Source of the DNA: Dichotomocladium elegans
Lineage: Eukaryota > Mucoromycota > Mucoromycetes > Mucorales > Lichtheimiaceae
Length of the DNA: 64,000 nt
Assembly (NCBI GenBank): GCA_025716815.1
Contig: JAIXMN010000009.1
Coordinates: 558,001-622,000, forward strand
Reading direction: 5' to 3'
Of the stretch, positions 46,077-58,126 are shown in pieces (position 1 is the stretch's first letter; each line of letters begins with the position of its first letter). Under the pieces are notes generated by a model. It was given only the letters and a program-made list of their open reading frames with translations, had not been told where the DNA came from and did no database searches. The position numbers and the translations under genes were made by a program.

Positions 46077-47357
46077 ATGTCTCATCAACCGCCATCACAG
46101 CAGCCGTCCTCAAGCAGCGCGGAAAAATACGGTACACAGCAACCCGCCGGTGAGTCATCCAGCATGATTCCCCAGCATCACGCAGCAAACCAGTCCAACG
46201 CCGCCGCCGCTGCCATGGCTGCTGCTGCTGCGGCCGCAGCAGCAGCAGCAGCAGCGAACGCTGGAGCCACTGCACCCGGTGCGCACCCAGTGTTTGATCT
46301 TGCCAAGTTTTGGCAGGAGCAGTTGCATTTGGCCGAATCGTTTGAATCTGATTTTAAAAATCACCCTTTGCCGCTCGCGCGAATCAAGAAAGTCATGAAA
46401 ACTGACCAGGACGTCAAGGTAAAAATAAAAAGAAGGAGGTGTGGAGAGATATAAGCGATGAATGAGTTAGGATATTGCATATATATATATATACATGATC
46501 GCGTATTGAGGCGTTCTATATTGATTTTGGCTAAATTGATTTCAATGAACCGATAGATGATCAGTGCAGAGGTACAAAGCAAGATAGTGAATCGGAATAA
46601 TGGGTGACAGTGTATCAACCTGAGTCTGTCTTTTTGTTTCTTTCAAAGGCACCGATCTTATTTGCAAAAGGATGTGAGATTTTTATCACCGAATTAACAA
46701 AACGCGCTTGGTAAGTAATGAACATTGGATATTCTCTTTGTCTTTTGGAGACAAGTAACATATGGGTTTTAGGGTGCACGCAGAGGAGAACAAGCGTCGT
46801 ACGCTGCAGCGCTCAGACATTGCTACTGCCATATCAAAAACTGACATGTGTGATTTTCTGATTGATATTGTCCCGCGTGAAGAGGCTGCCAAGGTATCAA
46901 TGACAGAGATGGAGAAAGAATTACATAGGGAACTTGACTCACGTGGAGTATGTGTCAATACCATAGTCGAGCACAGCTGTGTATGATCAAGGTGCTTACA
47001 CCAACTACTACCAACCTAATGTGCCACAATATGCATCCACTCAGGTATGAATTTTCGCGACATGTATTATGTATTGTGTTGGATGTCAACGCTCAATCGC
47101 TTCTTTAGCAAATCGATACTTCTGCCTATTACCCACAATTATCCCAATTGACTCCCGAACAGATGCAGCAGTACCAGCTCCAGCTGCAGCAATTTGCTGC
47201 CCAGCAGCACCCTTATGCCCAGGCACAACAGCAATTACCGCCACGACAAAATCCTACTAATCAGCCTGCAGCCCAGGCCACAACTCCTGGTCAGCCCTCA
47301 AGGGCAGACGGCGGTGTTAAGACAGAATCACAACAAAACCAACAGCAACAACATTAA
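46077..47357 (+). CDS. HAP5: CCAAT-binding factor subunit HAP5 / NF-YC
   Basis: Five exons (46077-46418, 46649-46710, 46773-46893, 46967-47044, 47109-47357) give 283 aa. It is the histone-fold subunit that pairs with HAP3/NF-YB and recruits HAP2/NF-YA to CCAAT promoters in the nucleus. Features: Gln/Ser-rich start ([19 protein letters not shown]), an alanine run of more than ten residues, the pre-fold segment [18 protein letters not shown], then [59 protein letters not shown] and [13 protein letters not shown]. The C-terminal half is Gln/Tyr/Pro-rich activation-domain-like sequence. Intron 1 is unusually long for this window (230 nt) and contains a TA repeat. Other introns 62-73 nt. All donors GT. 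Confidence 0.95.
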
Positions 47358-47599
47358 TGAACAGGTTACTCATTTTCTAGAAATGGTCGCGTCTTATGAA
47401 TTCTTCGTCTTTAAAACCAAAGAAAATATACTCTACTTCAGTTTAAACCAGATTTTTCTGTTAGTTGAGAATACTTTTATCGTCAAAATAAATTTCGGTA
47501 AACTAATGTCGCATAAAATTGTATAAGGTCATAAGATTAGTAGCTCCTTAGACAGCTGAAAATATCATTGCCTTGCCGCGTCCAGATGGGTACCGAGCA

Positions 47600-48480
47600 A
47601 TATTTAAAAATATTTTCAGAATTATGAATAAGTGCATTATCCATTTACGTAAAGAAGCTGAAATAGCGTTCAGTTGCATGCTTGCAAATTCGGATTGACC
47701 CGGTCTCTTTCTTTTCTTGCCTGGTGGTCGTGGAAAGTTTAAGCTATTTTCAGTGAGGCCTTTATAAAAATGGTACTGTCTTTGTTTTTATCTTCAGTAC
47801 CCTAACCATTACGACATCCGTTTTCTGGACCGTGCCATACTGCGTTTCACGTTAATATGGAATCCCGATTCATCAAGGAAAAGGCATTTTGTTCTAAAGT
47901 TAATCTCCGTCATGTCCTATCGGCGTGCTCAGTCAAGACGGCTGCCTGGATCTTTGCATCACCACTCCGATCCAGAAGTTGCATTTGATTTACCTAAGTG
48001 GCTTTGGATACCTTCCAGTCCCTCAAATGTCTTGAGCCATTGGGCGATCAGTTGGTATGGAACGTCTTATATATCAACCCCCAGCTTAGTCTAAAATAAC
48101 ATAGTTTGTCATTGAGAATATGTGAGCGACCCTTGGTTCTTCGTTTTTAAGATTGCTGTCAGCGTTGTTTTCATATCGCAATACTCCCGTCGATATGCTT
48201 GACTGATGATATTATTTCTAGCAATTTTGCAACATCTGATGCATTCAAAAATATTGTTAAACGTAAGTGTAGAAATCTGACTTTGTTTCTCGCAGTGTAA
48301 GTGGTGCACCTGACGCACAGAACCCGAGCCTTTCATCAGAACAGCTCCATCCTTTTGCTTCGGAATCTGGGTAGCAATAAACTTGGAGTTATCGTTGTAA
48401 GATAGACTGGGCTGGTACTCTGCGTGAATGCAAAGGAAATGAAAAGAGTGTGTCTTCGCGTCAATGGTATACTCCACAGG
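47600..48480 (-). pseudogene. Tc1/IS630-like transposase relic
   Basis: On the minus strand, MEYTIDAKTHSFHFLCIHAE and PSLSYNDNSKFIATQIPKQK resemble the N-terminal region of the copy at 54000-55160. The lower part (47690-47960) carries the same tcatgtcctatcggcg...tcaagacgg and gattgacccggtct segments as the fragment at 21735. Frameshifts and stops throughout. Confidence 0.72.
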
Positions 48481-49559
48481 ATATACTCATCAATATCATG
48501 GCAGAATCCATGTTCTTAAAGTAATTATTACACTTATTTTGAATAATGCAGGTATATATAAGGAGAACGATCGACGGAGCCGAACAGCTGTACAAATTTT
48601 TCTACATATGATTTTCCGAGTTTTCCAAGTGGTATTTGATTTATCATCTTGCGCCAAGTTCCTTTCTCAGTGCATCACTGGGGAAAATGCCATAGCTTCA
48701 TAAATCTCTTAATTGCTTGATGCCATTTGCGGTTACAACTGCTGCGCTATCTTTTTACCATAGAAAATATCTTTGTCAAATGCGACTTTTTGAGTCGGAT
48801 CACAGGCGATCTTGACTCTAAAAAATTATTTCTGTCGGGGAGAGTAAAATGTAAAGGATTCCATCCGAGCCAACCACAACCAAGAGCACTGGCTTCGACA
48901 AAGTGTAATCATTGAAGAGTGCGTACCGGGGGAAGTGCGCACGATTCAAACTCACAGTTACACTTATATATGTTCACTTTAATGACATTGATCCAATACA
49001 TATTATGCATGCTACAAAGGTCTAGGACCGCACTGACAAGAAAGAAGGTGTTACGTGGCTTAGGTACACGTATACTTGCTCAATCTCCTACGAAAGCATA
49101 ATGGTCCTTTAGCAATCATCGCAATCAAGACAGTGAAGCGGCGATTAAAATAAAATGTGGTACGTGCGCTCGCCCACCTATCTTGTCGATCCTCTTTCTT
49201 GCTTGAGAAGTGCCATATGAACTGTATCCTATCGAGATATCGTAATGGGAGCTAATTACAAGGAGGACAAAAAAGTCGCGTTGTCACGACCAGCCTATCT
49301 TTTTAAAAGCACATCAAGGTTTATGAATTGTTCCTTCCCTATGCCTGCTTGCATTCTGAAATGATACGGCCTCAAATTCTTTTAAACTGATGCTCGACAA
49401 AAGATCAAGTTATTAGCGATAACAACGTAGCTTGGTCCACATTTCCATTCAACTTAATCGTGGTCATTGCGCACGAGATGAGCCCTTGATAGCATTTAAA
49501 GAGAACTAGAGATTATCCATGGGCTAACACTGAAGAAGCATCGACTTGTCCTCTTCGCA
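48481..49559. other. intergenic, no supported gene
   Basis: AT-rich spacer between two transposase relics. Open frames at 48464-48703, 48727-48915 and 48919-49101 have no recognisable content. Confidence 0.4.
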
Positions 49560-50260
49560 TGCTTCAATAAAATTCCATCCATTGTTTCCAGAGCAACTTG
49601 CAAAAGAATGCTTCATATAATTCAGAGACTTGGTGTATTCAAGTTGATGCTCCGTCGATTTATGAGAAACAGATGCAACTTGTCATCAAAGAGGGCTCAG
49701 TTTCAGGCTGTAGATAGAAATAACAATGTAAAAATCGAGGAGTGCCTTGATTAGCTGCGCCGATGGGACTGGTATCATCTCTAAGACAAGTCTGATTTCA
49801 TATCAACAAGAGATTCAGTAAGTAAGCATGGTAAATTAAAATAGGGGGCTCTGAGGTATTTAGAGTATTAAAGAAAAGAACAGCATCAATAATAGCTTTG
49901 GGGTCAACTGCGGCCGTAAGCATCATTCATTACAGCTTGAGGCCCCAGCTGCCCGCCAACCAAGAAAACAAAAGTAGGCCACTCGAAAGTTCGCAACTTG
50001 AAAGTAGTGCCGTTGGATATCGGTCAACTTGTTTAAGGCTACACTTGGGTAAGGCGCGCCAAAATATGGACATAGGAAGAACAGTCATTTGCTACGTAGT
50101 GGATAGTACACAATTATTGATAGGTCTGACGGTATCTGATGATATACAAAGCTGTCTCCGTTTCTCGGCCATGATTATTGTCATGTGTGTGCACGGGAAA
50201 AGATTTGGCAGTGTGGCTTCAAATGTCATCTACTGATATAACAATCTATACGTACATTAC
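49560..50260 (+). pseudogene. Tc1/IS630-like transposase relic
   Basis: Plus strand reads LRRFMRNRCNLSSKRAQFQA and VDRNNNVKIEECLD, the block that precedes the first catalytic Asp in this family; compare KNECNVSLKMTRFQPVDSN in the copy at 54 kb. Many stops follow. The open frame 49898-50236 may be a decayed downstream part but is not clearly alignable. It is opposite in strand to its neighbours at 47.6 and 54 kb. Confidence 0.6.
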
Positions 50261-50957
50261 ATGACTATTCCTTTTTTATTTGAAAACATAGCAGGCCGGT
50301 GGCAGGGAACAGCCCTAACACTTGTGACACATCTAGTTCTTACCCACGATTTGTGAAAAAAGAAGACATGCACTTACCCGGAAATTGTCCCGGGACATGT
50401 CATGATTTTGGCTAGTGTGCCACAAGATATTTTTTCCTGCCTACACAAGTGCATGGGAAACAAGCCGCTGTGCGGGACAGCACTAGGTCAGCATATCTTC
50501 CTTTAATGGAAAGTCCCAAGTATCAGCTGAAGAGCTGAGCCGCCCGCCGTCGAAAAAGAAGGTGCACTCGCCAAGTCACATGGGCTCCTCACGAGCCTTG
50601 AACTTACGGGAATGGGTCTTCTCAATTTCAAGAATATAGTTTCCAGAAATAAAAACTACTTAACGAGATATGCACTGCCAACCAGAGCTCCCAGAAAGTG
50701 TAGCTGAAAAGGCGCGTGCACACACCTCAGGCGGTCGGAGCATGTCAGAACTAAGCAGCTCTGTCTTATTGTTAGTGGGATCTACTGGCTAATGAAAAAA
50801 GGGAAAGCTGCAAAAGCCAAAGGGACGGTTCCAAGACAAGAAATGCATGTGACTCAATAAACTACTGTTTTTAATGACATTGAAATGCCGGGATTACCAC
50901 TCGCTACAATGCGGGGCAGAAAAGGATGCGTAAGGGGTCGAGGGGGGATTTTATAGT
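50261..50957. other. 3' flank of eIF4A gene
   Basis: Contains the eIF4A 3' UTR at its right edge. No gene or repeat recognised in the remainder. Confidence 0.4.
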
Positions 50958-52549
50958 CTAGATAAGGTCGGCGACGTTCATGGGCATTTCCTCAATCTGG
51001 GTGTTGTAGAATTGTTCGATATCCTGTATGAAGTATATACATTAGCATCAACTATCTCATAACCTTCTGCAATGCAACCAGGTACTTACGCGCATGGTGC
51101 GGACATCATCGTTGCTAACAAAGTTGATAGCAACACCCTTACGACCGAAACGACCACCACGACCAATTCTGTGGATGTAGTTCTCACGGTTCGAGGGCAA
51201 ATCGTAGTTGATGACGAGAGACACCTGCTGGACATCGATACCACGGGCCAACAAATCAGTGGTGATCAAGACACGGGAAGAACCAGAGCGGAACTCTTTC
51301 ATGATAACATCACGCTGGGCCTGGTCCATATCACCGTGAATGGCAGAGACGGTGAAATCACGGGCATGGAGCTTATCGGTCAACCATTCGACCTTCTTGC
51401 GGGAGTTACAGAAGATTACGGCCTGGGTGATGGTCACGGTCTCGTAAAGGTCGCAAAGGGTATCAAGCTTCCAGTCCTCCTTGTCGACGGCAATGTAAAA
51501 CTGCTTGATACCTTCAAGAGTCAATTCATCGCGCTTGACCAAAATGCGGACGGGATCACGCATGAACTTGCTGGTGACCTCAAGGACATCAGAGGGCATG
51601 GTGGCGGAAAGAAGGACGACCTGGGTAGTGCCAGGCAAGAGCTGGAAGACATCGTAGATTTGATCCTTGAAACCGCGCGAAAGCATTTCATCAGCCTCAT
51701 CAAGAACAAAAAGCTTGATGTGCGAGGGGTCAAAGGCACGGCGGTTGTGAATCATGTCGAAAACACGACCAGGAGTACCAACAACGACCTGGCAGCCCTC
51801 ACGGAGCTTGGCAATATCATCACGGATGTTGGTACCACCAATGCAGGCATGGCAGTCGATACCCATGAAGTCACCAAGAGCAAGGACGACCATCTGGATT
51901 TGGAGAGCCAACTCACGGGTAGGGGCAAGGATCAAGGCCTGGGTGGCCTTGAGGGAAGTGTCGATCGACTGAAGGATCGAGATCGAGAAGGTGGCGGTCT
52001 TACCAGTGCCAGACTGGGCTTGGGCGATCACGTCGTGGCCCTTGATGACGGGCATGATAGCACGTTGCTGAATGGCGGAAGGACGCTCGAAACTTTTTTA
52101 GTTTTTGTGAACGGTGTCAGTAGACTAATTTTTCACTATCTCTTCTGCCACCATCTTTTGTTCTATTAAGATGACATACCCGTAAGCATAAATACCACGG
52201 AGAAGGTCAGTCTTGAGGTTCATGTTATCGAAGTTGTCGACAACCTCGTCCCAGGTGGACTGCAGATGATGTTGCTCGATTAATTTTATTTGTACACAGA
52301 TTACAGTCTGTCATTAGCAAATACCTCGATTTCCTGGTCATTAAGTTCTTGCAAAGGCTCGTTGCTAACAATGAAAGAATCGTTGTCGGTCAGTAATTCA
52401 GCTCAGCCACCCATACTAATGACAGCTCCATGCACTCTCTTTTCAGAGAGTATAACCCAAATAACAGCTTTATAAAAGCTTTATATTGGATAACAGGTAG
52501 GGAGGCGAGATGATGGGGATTCATGTCAGTAATCGATTGCTTACCTCAT
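50958..52549 (-). CDS. TIF1: eukaryotic initiation factor 4A, DEAD-box RNA helicase
   Basis: Five exons (52549-52545, 52364-52325, 52259-52180, 52092-51090, 51023-50958) give 397 aa, the standard eIF4A length. It unwinds 5' UTR structure as part of eIF4F in the cytoplasm. Motifs: [12 protein letters not shown] (Q motif), AQSGTGKT (I), PTRELALQ (Ia), GTPGR (Ib), VLDEADEM (II), SATMP (III), [10 protein letters not shown] (IV), [11 protein letters not shown] (V), [10 protein letters not shown] (VI), and the C-terminal MNVADLI. The first coding exon is only ATGAG, spliced across a 180-nt intron with a clear branch-like TACTGAC and pyrimidine tract before the acceptor. It yields [15 protein letters not shown]. 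That short first exon is my inference; the frame is closed by a stop immediately upstream of exon 2, so some such exon is required. A 365-codon antisense open frame over this gene is a shadow. Confidence 0.95.
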
Positions 52550-53990
52550 ATTGATTAACCTGTCTAAAGACTGGATGTGGAAAAGAGGGAAAATTGAATG
52601 ATTTTTCTACATTTTAAATAAACATTTTTTTTGCTGCCGCAGTTCCCGAAGTCACATAGGAAAGCCCATTTGGGCAACTGAGTTTTTTTTTTTTTTTTTT
52701 TTACCTTTGCCGCAGTACAAAATTTAAAACGCTTTTCGATTTAGATCAGGAGTTGGTTTATACGTCCCTTCCTCAAATAAACTACAAAAGCTAGCTATCT
52801 ACACCACTATTCTCGAAATCCAGGCATTGATAACTGATTCTAGGACAATAAACACACTTCATTATTGGCTTTCTTGAGCCCAAGCATCTCTTTAACGCCC
52901 TACGGATCCCGGGATCTTTGTGTATCCTTAGTCACACATACTGCTTTCTCCCCTCTCAACTCGTAACTCGTTTTCAGTATTTTATTCATTTCAAACACTC
53001 AATCGGTCATGCTTTTGGTCTTTCGGAGACCCTAAACGCCAAGGATAAGTAGAACTAAATATTCAATATATGACGACAGCATCCAATATCTAATTCATAA
53101 TTAAATCACCCACTTGAATAGTGGTATTTCTGTGATGGGGGAAAGCCCTAGAAAGCGATGGATCCTATGTTATGCATAATAGAAAGTGTTATCACAAAAT
53201 GGTCGTCTCAGGAGCTCCTCCGCAAAACACATCACATAAGTCAGCAATTCCTCGACAGTGTACTGGTGATGCAGTATACTGTAGGAATTTACTAGCGGTA
53301 AGGACTCTGTTGAGGTGGTCTCGAGCTCAAAACGTGAACTTTCATCATATGCTCACATTTTTTCCGTTGCTGCGCCGAGTTACTATGCCTTGTATAGGTA
53401 AGAAGACTCCTAAGCTGGATACCCATTTATATCTGGTATCATATGCCATTGCGCGGACGAAAGGGCCGGGAATAAGGTGATCGCCAAGAGATTGATTTCG
53501 CTCAAGTCGTATTACTTTATTTTCAAAAGTAAATTTCGCAAGAGAGGAAAATCATGACATAAAATTTGTCGCATGGGTAAAGAAGGCCGTTAGTCAACAG
53601 AAAGTACCAGATCCCTTCTTACTCTTTAAGTTACCCCGAAGGTAGCTAGGGGTGTGCCGGTGGAACCGGCACGAAAGAGGGAGGAAAGGAAGGATCTGGA
53701 GCTGTTGCGCATCGACGGCGGCGGAAGAGATGAAGGAAGGAACGAGGAAGGACGGCGACGGACCAACGACAACAACAGTAGCAGAAGCATTTGGGGAAGT
53801 AACAGAGGAAGCAGACGAACAAAAACACCTCGACGACGTCATGGTGGGAGACCTGCGCGGGTGCAGCCAAACTACGGTCCCACCCAAAGCCCATATCCTC
53901 TCCTCTCGAGTTAGGGCGATATCGTTATCTACAGATGGTCTGGAATATTAGAAGATTGCAGAGTGGACCAAGTCGGTATGATAGGGTAAC
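52550..53990. other. 5' flank of eIF4A and spacer; no supported gene
   Basis: Contains a 20-nt poly-T (52683-52702), probably part of the eIF4A promoter on the minus strand (A-tract). The open frame 53172-53480 has no family resemblance. At 53640-53910 a G/R-rich stretch is open on both strands and includes a short hairpin (53654-53672). Low complexity, no call. Confidence 0.4.
53654..53672. repeat. short inverted repeat, 7-bp stem
   Basis: GTGCCGG TGGAA CCGGCAC: perfect stems with a five-base loop. It could fold in RNA or DNA; role unknown and chance not excluded. Confidence 0.6.
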
Positions 53991-53999
53991 TTATTGCGT

Positions 54000-55160
54000 T
54001 TTACTGTGCTCTTGACAACTGGCCAACACTGCTCAATCGGATTGACTTCAGGCAAATATGGTGGAAGGTATGCACATCGATATCCTCAGCCTTATGAACA
54101 AGTGCATTATCCATTCCAAATAATGGCCTTCATATCTTCATACTTGTCCATCTCGTCCATTGTATTCTTAAGGAAGCTGAGATAATGTCCAATTACAGTT
54201 CCTCTGCTCGTAACTTCAGATTGACTCCCAGGATTGTGGTTGTCTTTGCTCTTGTCTTTGGTATTGTAACCATTGCAAAAGTCTCTTTCTTGGGCCATGG
54301 CATGCTGCATTTCATATTAATATGGAATCCAGACTCGTCAAGGAAAACGTAGTTTTTCCTAAAGTCAATGTCGGTCCTGACCCGTTTGTGCACCCAATCA
54401 AGGCGCTCTCGGATCTTCGCAGCACTATTACTGTCTACAGGCTGAAACCGAGTCATTTTCAATGACACGTTGCATTCGTTTTTCATAAATCGATGGAGCG
54501 CCGTTTTAGATATTTTGAGATTCTCAAATCTTTGGAGTAGTTGCTTCTGGAAATAACGCTCTTATGCTCTTCATTAAGAATACGCGAACGACCCTTCGCG
54601 TTAGATTTCTTGAACATGATGTCAAGGTCCTTCCCGTACTGTAACGCCCACCGCTGGGCTTAATGAACATGGATTCCTAGCTGCTTTGCAGTAGCTGATG
54701 CACTCGAGACCTTCTCAAACATCAGTTTGAAAAACCTAACCTTGTCTTGGTCAATGTATGCTGTATAACTGCGCTTGATCCCCGCTTCTTTCATCCGAAT
54801 GTCTGTATCCTTTCGCTTGGGAATGTATGTGGTAATAAGATAAGAGTTATCTCTGCAAGATATGGTCAGCAGATATTCAGTGCGAGGACAAACGGATTGA
54901 AGAGAATATATTTCTTCATCAACCACGTAGCCCAAAGGTTCAGGACAGCCACGCTCATCAACGACATGATCTTGGCCATCTTCGTGGAAAATAGGCTGCT
55001 CATTTCAGAATGTAAAAGTGTATAATAGAGAAAGAGTCAAAAGGACGAAGTTTTACAGAGATGGATTTGCCAATCGACATCTTTTCGTGGATGCATGTGG
55101 CATTTGCTTTGTCACCATGCGTACTCTGGACAAAACGCGAATTTATTTTGTGATCCTACG
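54000..55160 (-). pseudogene. Tc1/IS630-like transposase relic, best-preserved N-terminal half
   Basis: On the minus strand from about 54935: VDEEIYSLQSVCPRTEYLLT, TTYIPKRKDTDIRMKEAG, the helix-turn-helix KQLGIHV.AQRWALQYGKD and GRSRILNEEHKSV. Then come KNECNVSLKMTRFQPVDSN, RERLDWVHKRVRTDIDFRKN and YVFLDESGFHINM, which has the first catalytic Asp, followed by WPKKETFAMVTIPKTRA. After about 54190 the frame breaks. The end near 54050 still shows the NPIEQ-type segment in pieces. Stops interrupt the helix-turn-helix region. Dead. Confidence 0.85.
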
Positions 55161-58126
55161 ACTTTGATTTTGGAAAATAGTGTATGTCCGTTTCGGCAAT
55201 TCGAGCCGCTGATTTGGAACGTCATACTACCGCACTTCAGCCTGCAGAGATTACAATCCTAGTCAACTTGGATTTCCCGCGAGCTTGGACCTGTCCAAGA
55301 CGCTGCCGCAAGAAGACAATATCATTATGTATTATGAACTCACCCATGTGGGCGCCCGTGAGGCAGATATGCTTACCGTGTGTAGGACGCCCAGTTCCCT
55401 TCAAACACTCAGATTCGGACCGAACCTTGGCTACTGACTATGCAAATACAAAACAGTCTATATCATGGGTGACAGTGTCGCACAGCTGGATAACATCCTT
55501 CGCACACTAGAAGGTACCGACCGAACTACAAGGATGGCTATGTGATCGTCGACAATATCGCAGGCTAGCTCTCAACGAGAGAAGAGTACCCATGCTAACA
55601 ATAAAGACATGAAATCATACGGATACGCACAAGCTCGTGGTACAAGTGCCTGCGGTAATTGCGAGAGCCTCTTTGTCTCTGAAATGCGGCTTGACGATGA
55701 AATATCTGCTTGCCCATATTTTACGTAAGCGTTAGCCAGCTATGGTGATAAGCGAAGGAGGCAATTGCCTACCACCGGGCTGAATTAACCAATGATCAAT
55801 TACGCTTGACCGCTTGTTTATTCTACATTCATGGTTTTCAATTCGTTGGAAAGCATTTAAATGAGCGTACGATATGCTGAAGAGCAAAACCATTGTCAGG
55901 TGTTTTTAAAGCACTTTTGGCATACAAATCATGTGGACTACCTTGCTAATCTATTTTGAGAGACCATTACCTTGCCTATCGGGTCATTCTTACATCGACT
56001 TGCCAAAATCAAGGTACTGTTTTCAATTTCTTAGGCAACATGTCTGTGCAGGCACTTATTCTTATCTGAATAAACGCTAGTTTATCGTAAAGCTCATCTG
56101 TTCGCCAAATTCTAAACTATCATGATCGTCCCCGCATATGAATCATGGGCATAAAACTTCGGGACAGGTGGTTGGCCTGGTCTCCATGTTCAATGCCGTA
56201 TTTCAATATCAAAGCCGATCAACCGACTTCAACAGTTCTGAACCAACAAAGCTGTGAGCCGGCATATCTTCGCGTACAGCAACGAATATTCCTAATTCAG
56301 TAATCACAAGAGGTCCTTTTAATTAAGATGTACAGAAACCTTATTACGTTAAAGAAAGTGTTATTTTATTCTGTTTCTCTAGCAAATGAAACCTAGTTCC
56401 TCTAATTGCCAAGGAGAGTCTAAGCTGAACGTTATGTGACTGACGCGATTGACATGCCAAACGCTGCGATACAATCGGCATCCAGAACATGCATACGGTA
56501 CAAACCATCTGTAAATGCCTTGTTTAATTAGTATGGTAAAATGGTTGAGACGAAACAACGCGTCCAGTACGTTCATCAACAAGCCAATGAAGAATTGTGC
56601 GTATTATGCGAATCAGGAATTTGGATATGACCAATATGTATCCGTCATGATGTACATGGTCTTGTGTCTCATCTTTGTCAAATAAAATTAGATTTCAAAT
56701 TTATGTTAAATATCTCCATCAGTTTATTATCGCTCAAACGGAGACCCACAAAAACCATGTGTTGCATCTGAAATCTGAATGGTGTAAATATCATGGCAGC
56801 GCCCACAGTATTATTATCAAATATGACCATTCGCAACAAAGTCTCAGCAAAGAGTCACTTCATTCCTAATGAATCAAAAAATCTTTGCTTCGTCATGCCC
56901 TAACATCTACAATAATAGCGTGTAGTTGGAGTGGTCTCTAGTGCAGAACCTCGGCAGTGGAAATATTCAATGATCCTCTGCCGTGACCTCGTTGACCCAT
57001 CAAAGGCAAATCTTCTATTTGACTCACCGAAAATGGGTGAAGGGATTAGCTCGAATAACCAGTTCAGAACCCAGTTTCATTAATGCAATTGATATTGACA
57101 TTGACTACGAATGTAGTTGGCGCTTGACAGAATACAGTACAGCATATCAGAATGACATTTACCAAAGTATGGAATAACGCACCGACAAGCTTGTACCACC
57201 CGTGCTACGCTGTAAAACTGATTATATGCGATCTCTCCCGGCATGGCTTCACGACATGACGAATGCTTTTCTACATCAGTGTGTACTAACCTCTCTGATG
57301 ACAATGCGATCTCGAAAAAGATCATGACCGGGAGCTTATGGTCATAATTCAGAATGTCAGTACGCTATTGGGGCTAATTTTTTTACAGTGTTAAAGATTT
57401 CGGTCGTCATCTTATCATACTATATTGTCCTCGCTTTACAGCACAATGAGAGCATTGCAATTTCATGTCTTTGGGTCTTAGTTAGAAGATCCTTTCGCTC
57501 TAAACTACACCAGTGCGATCCATCTGTATCTGTGGAATCGCGCGATTATAATGGGCTGAATGATTATCGATGGGCTTATAGAAAGTAGTTCATTCTAGTT
57601 ATGAGAAAGAGGCAGCTTATAATACTGTCGAAAATAAAGAAAAAAAATGTCGATATCATTCTTCACAAGCGGCGGCATCGGTATTCTTCTCGGATATAGG
57701 GCTCTTTGGCGCATACCAATCATTCTCTGATATGTCTGGAGGTTGATTTTCTTTGTGTTTGATAATGGTGCCATGGCCTTTTCCTAGGAAGTAAGTATTG
57801 GAGAATACCTCAACTTAAAATACAGCAGGCCCACCATCATGGTGACGCTCTTGATTATTCTCAGATCACACCACTATTACAAATTATCATTTATAAAGGC
57901 AGACTATGGAGCAAAACTTGGTATGATAGACAGTTGTTCGTGATGAAAAAGGTATCTACCCAAGCGAAATAAGGTTATTTCGAATCATGATGCTGGGGTG
58001 GGAAATCTGCGCTATTTTGATGGCCGCGTGTGGGGTATAAAGTAGTTGTCAAAAAGTCCGCTTTGGGCGTAAGATCTGCTGTTACTTTGAACCGTTTACC
58101 TTTTGCGAAGTCCTCTTAGTTTTGAC
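55161..58126. other. 3-kb intergenic region, no supported gene
   Basis: AT-rich with short open frames (55184-55510, 56379-56582, 56675-56869, 56983-57177, 57388-57588) that show no domain or splice-supported structure. A TATAAA lies at its right end before the next gene. Confidence 0.4.
58036..58041 (+). promoter_or_regulatory. TATA-box candidate for the 2-hydroxyacid dehydrogenase gene
   Basis: TATAAA 86 bp upstream of the ATG at 58127, within a locally GC-richer stretch. Position is suitable for a core promoter; no other element identified. Confidence 0.4.

Noticed and set aside
51072..52169. 365-codon open frame on the plus strand over eIF4A
   Set aside because: It lies exactly antisense to the large, strongly biased eIF4A exon. 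Its translation is rich in D/G/T without any domain, the known shadow effect of codon bias.
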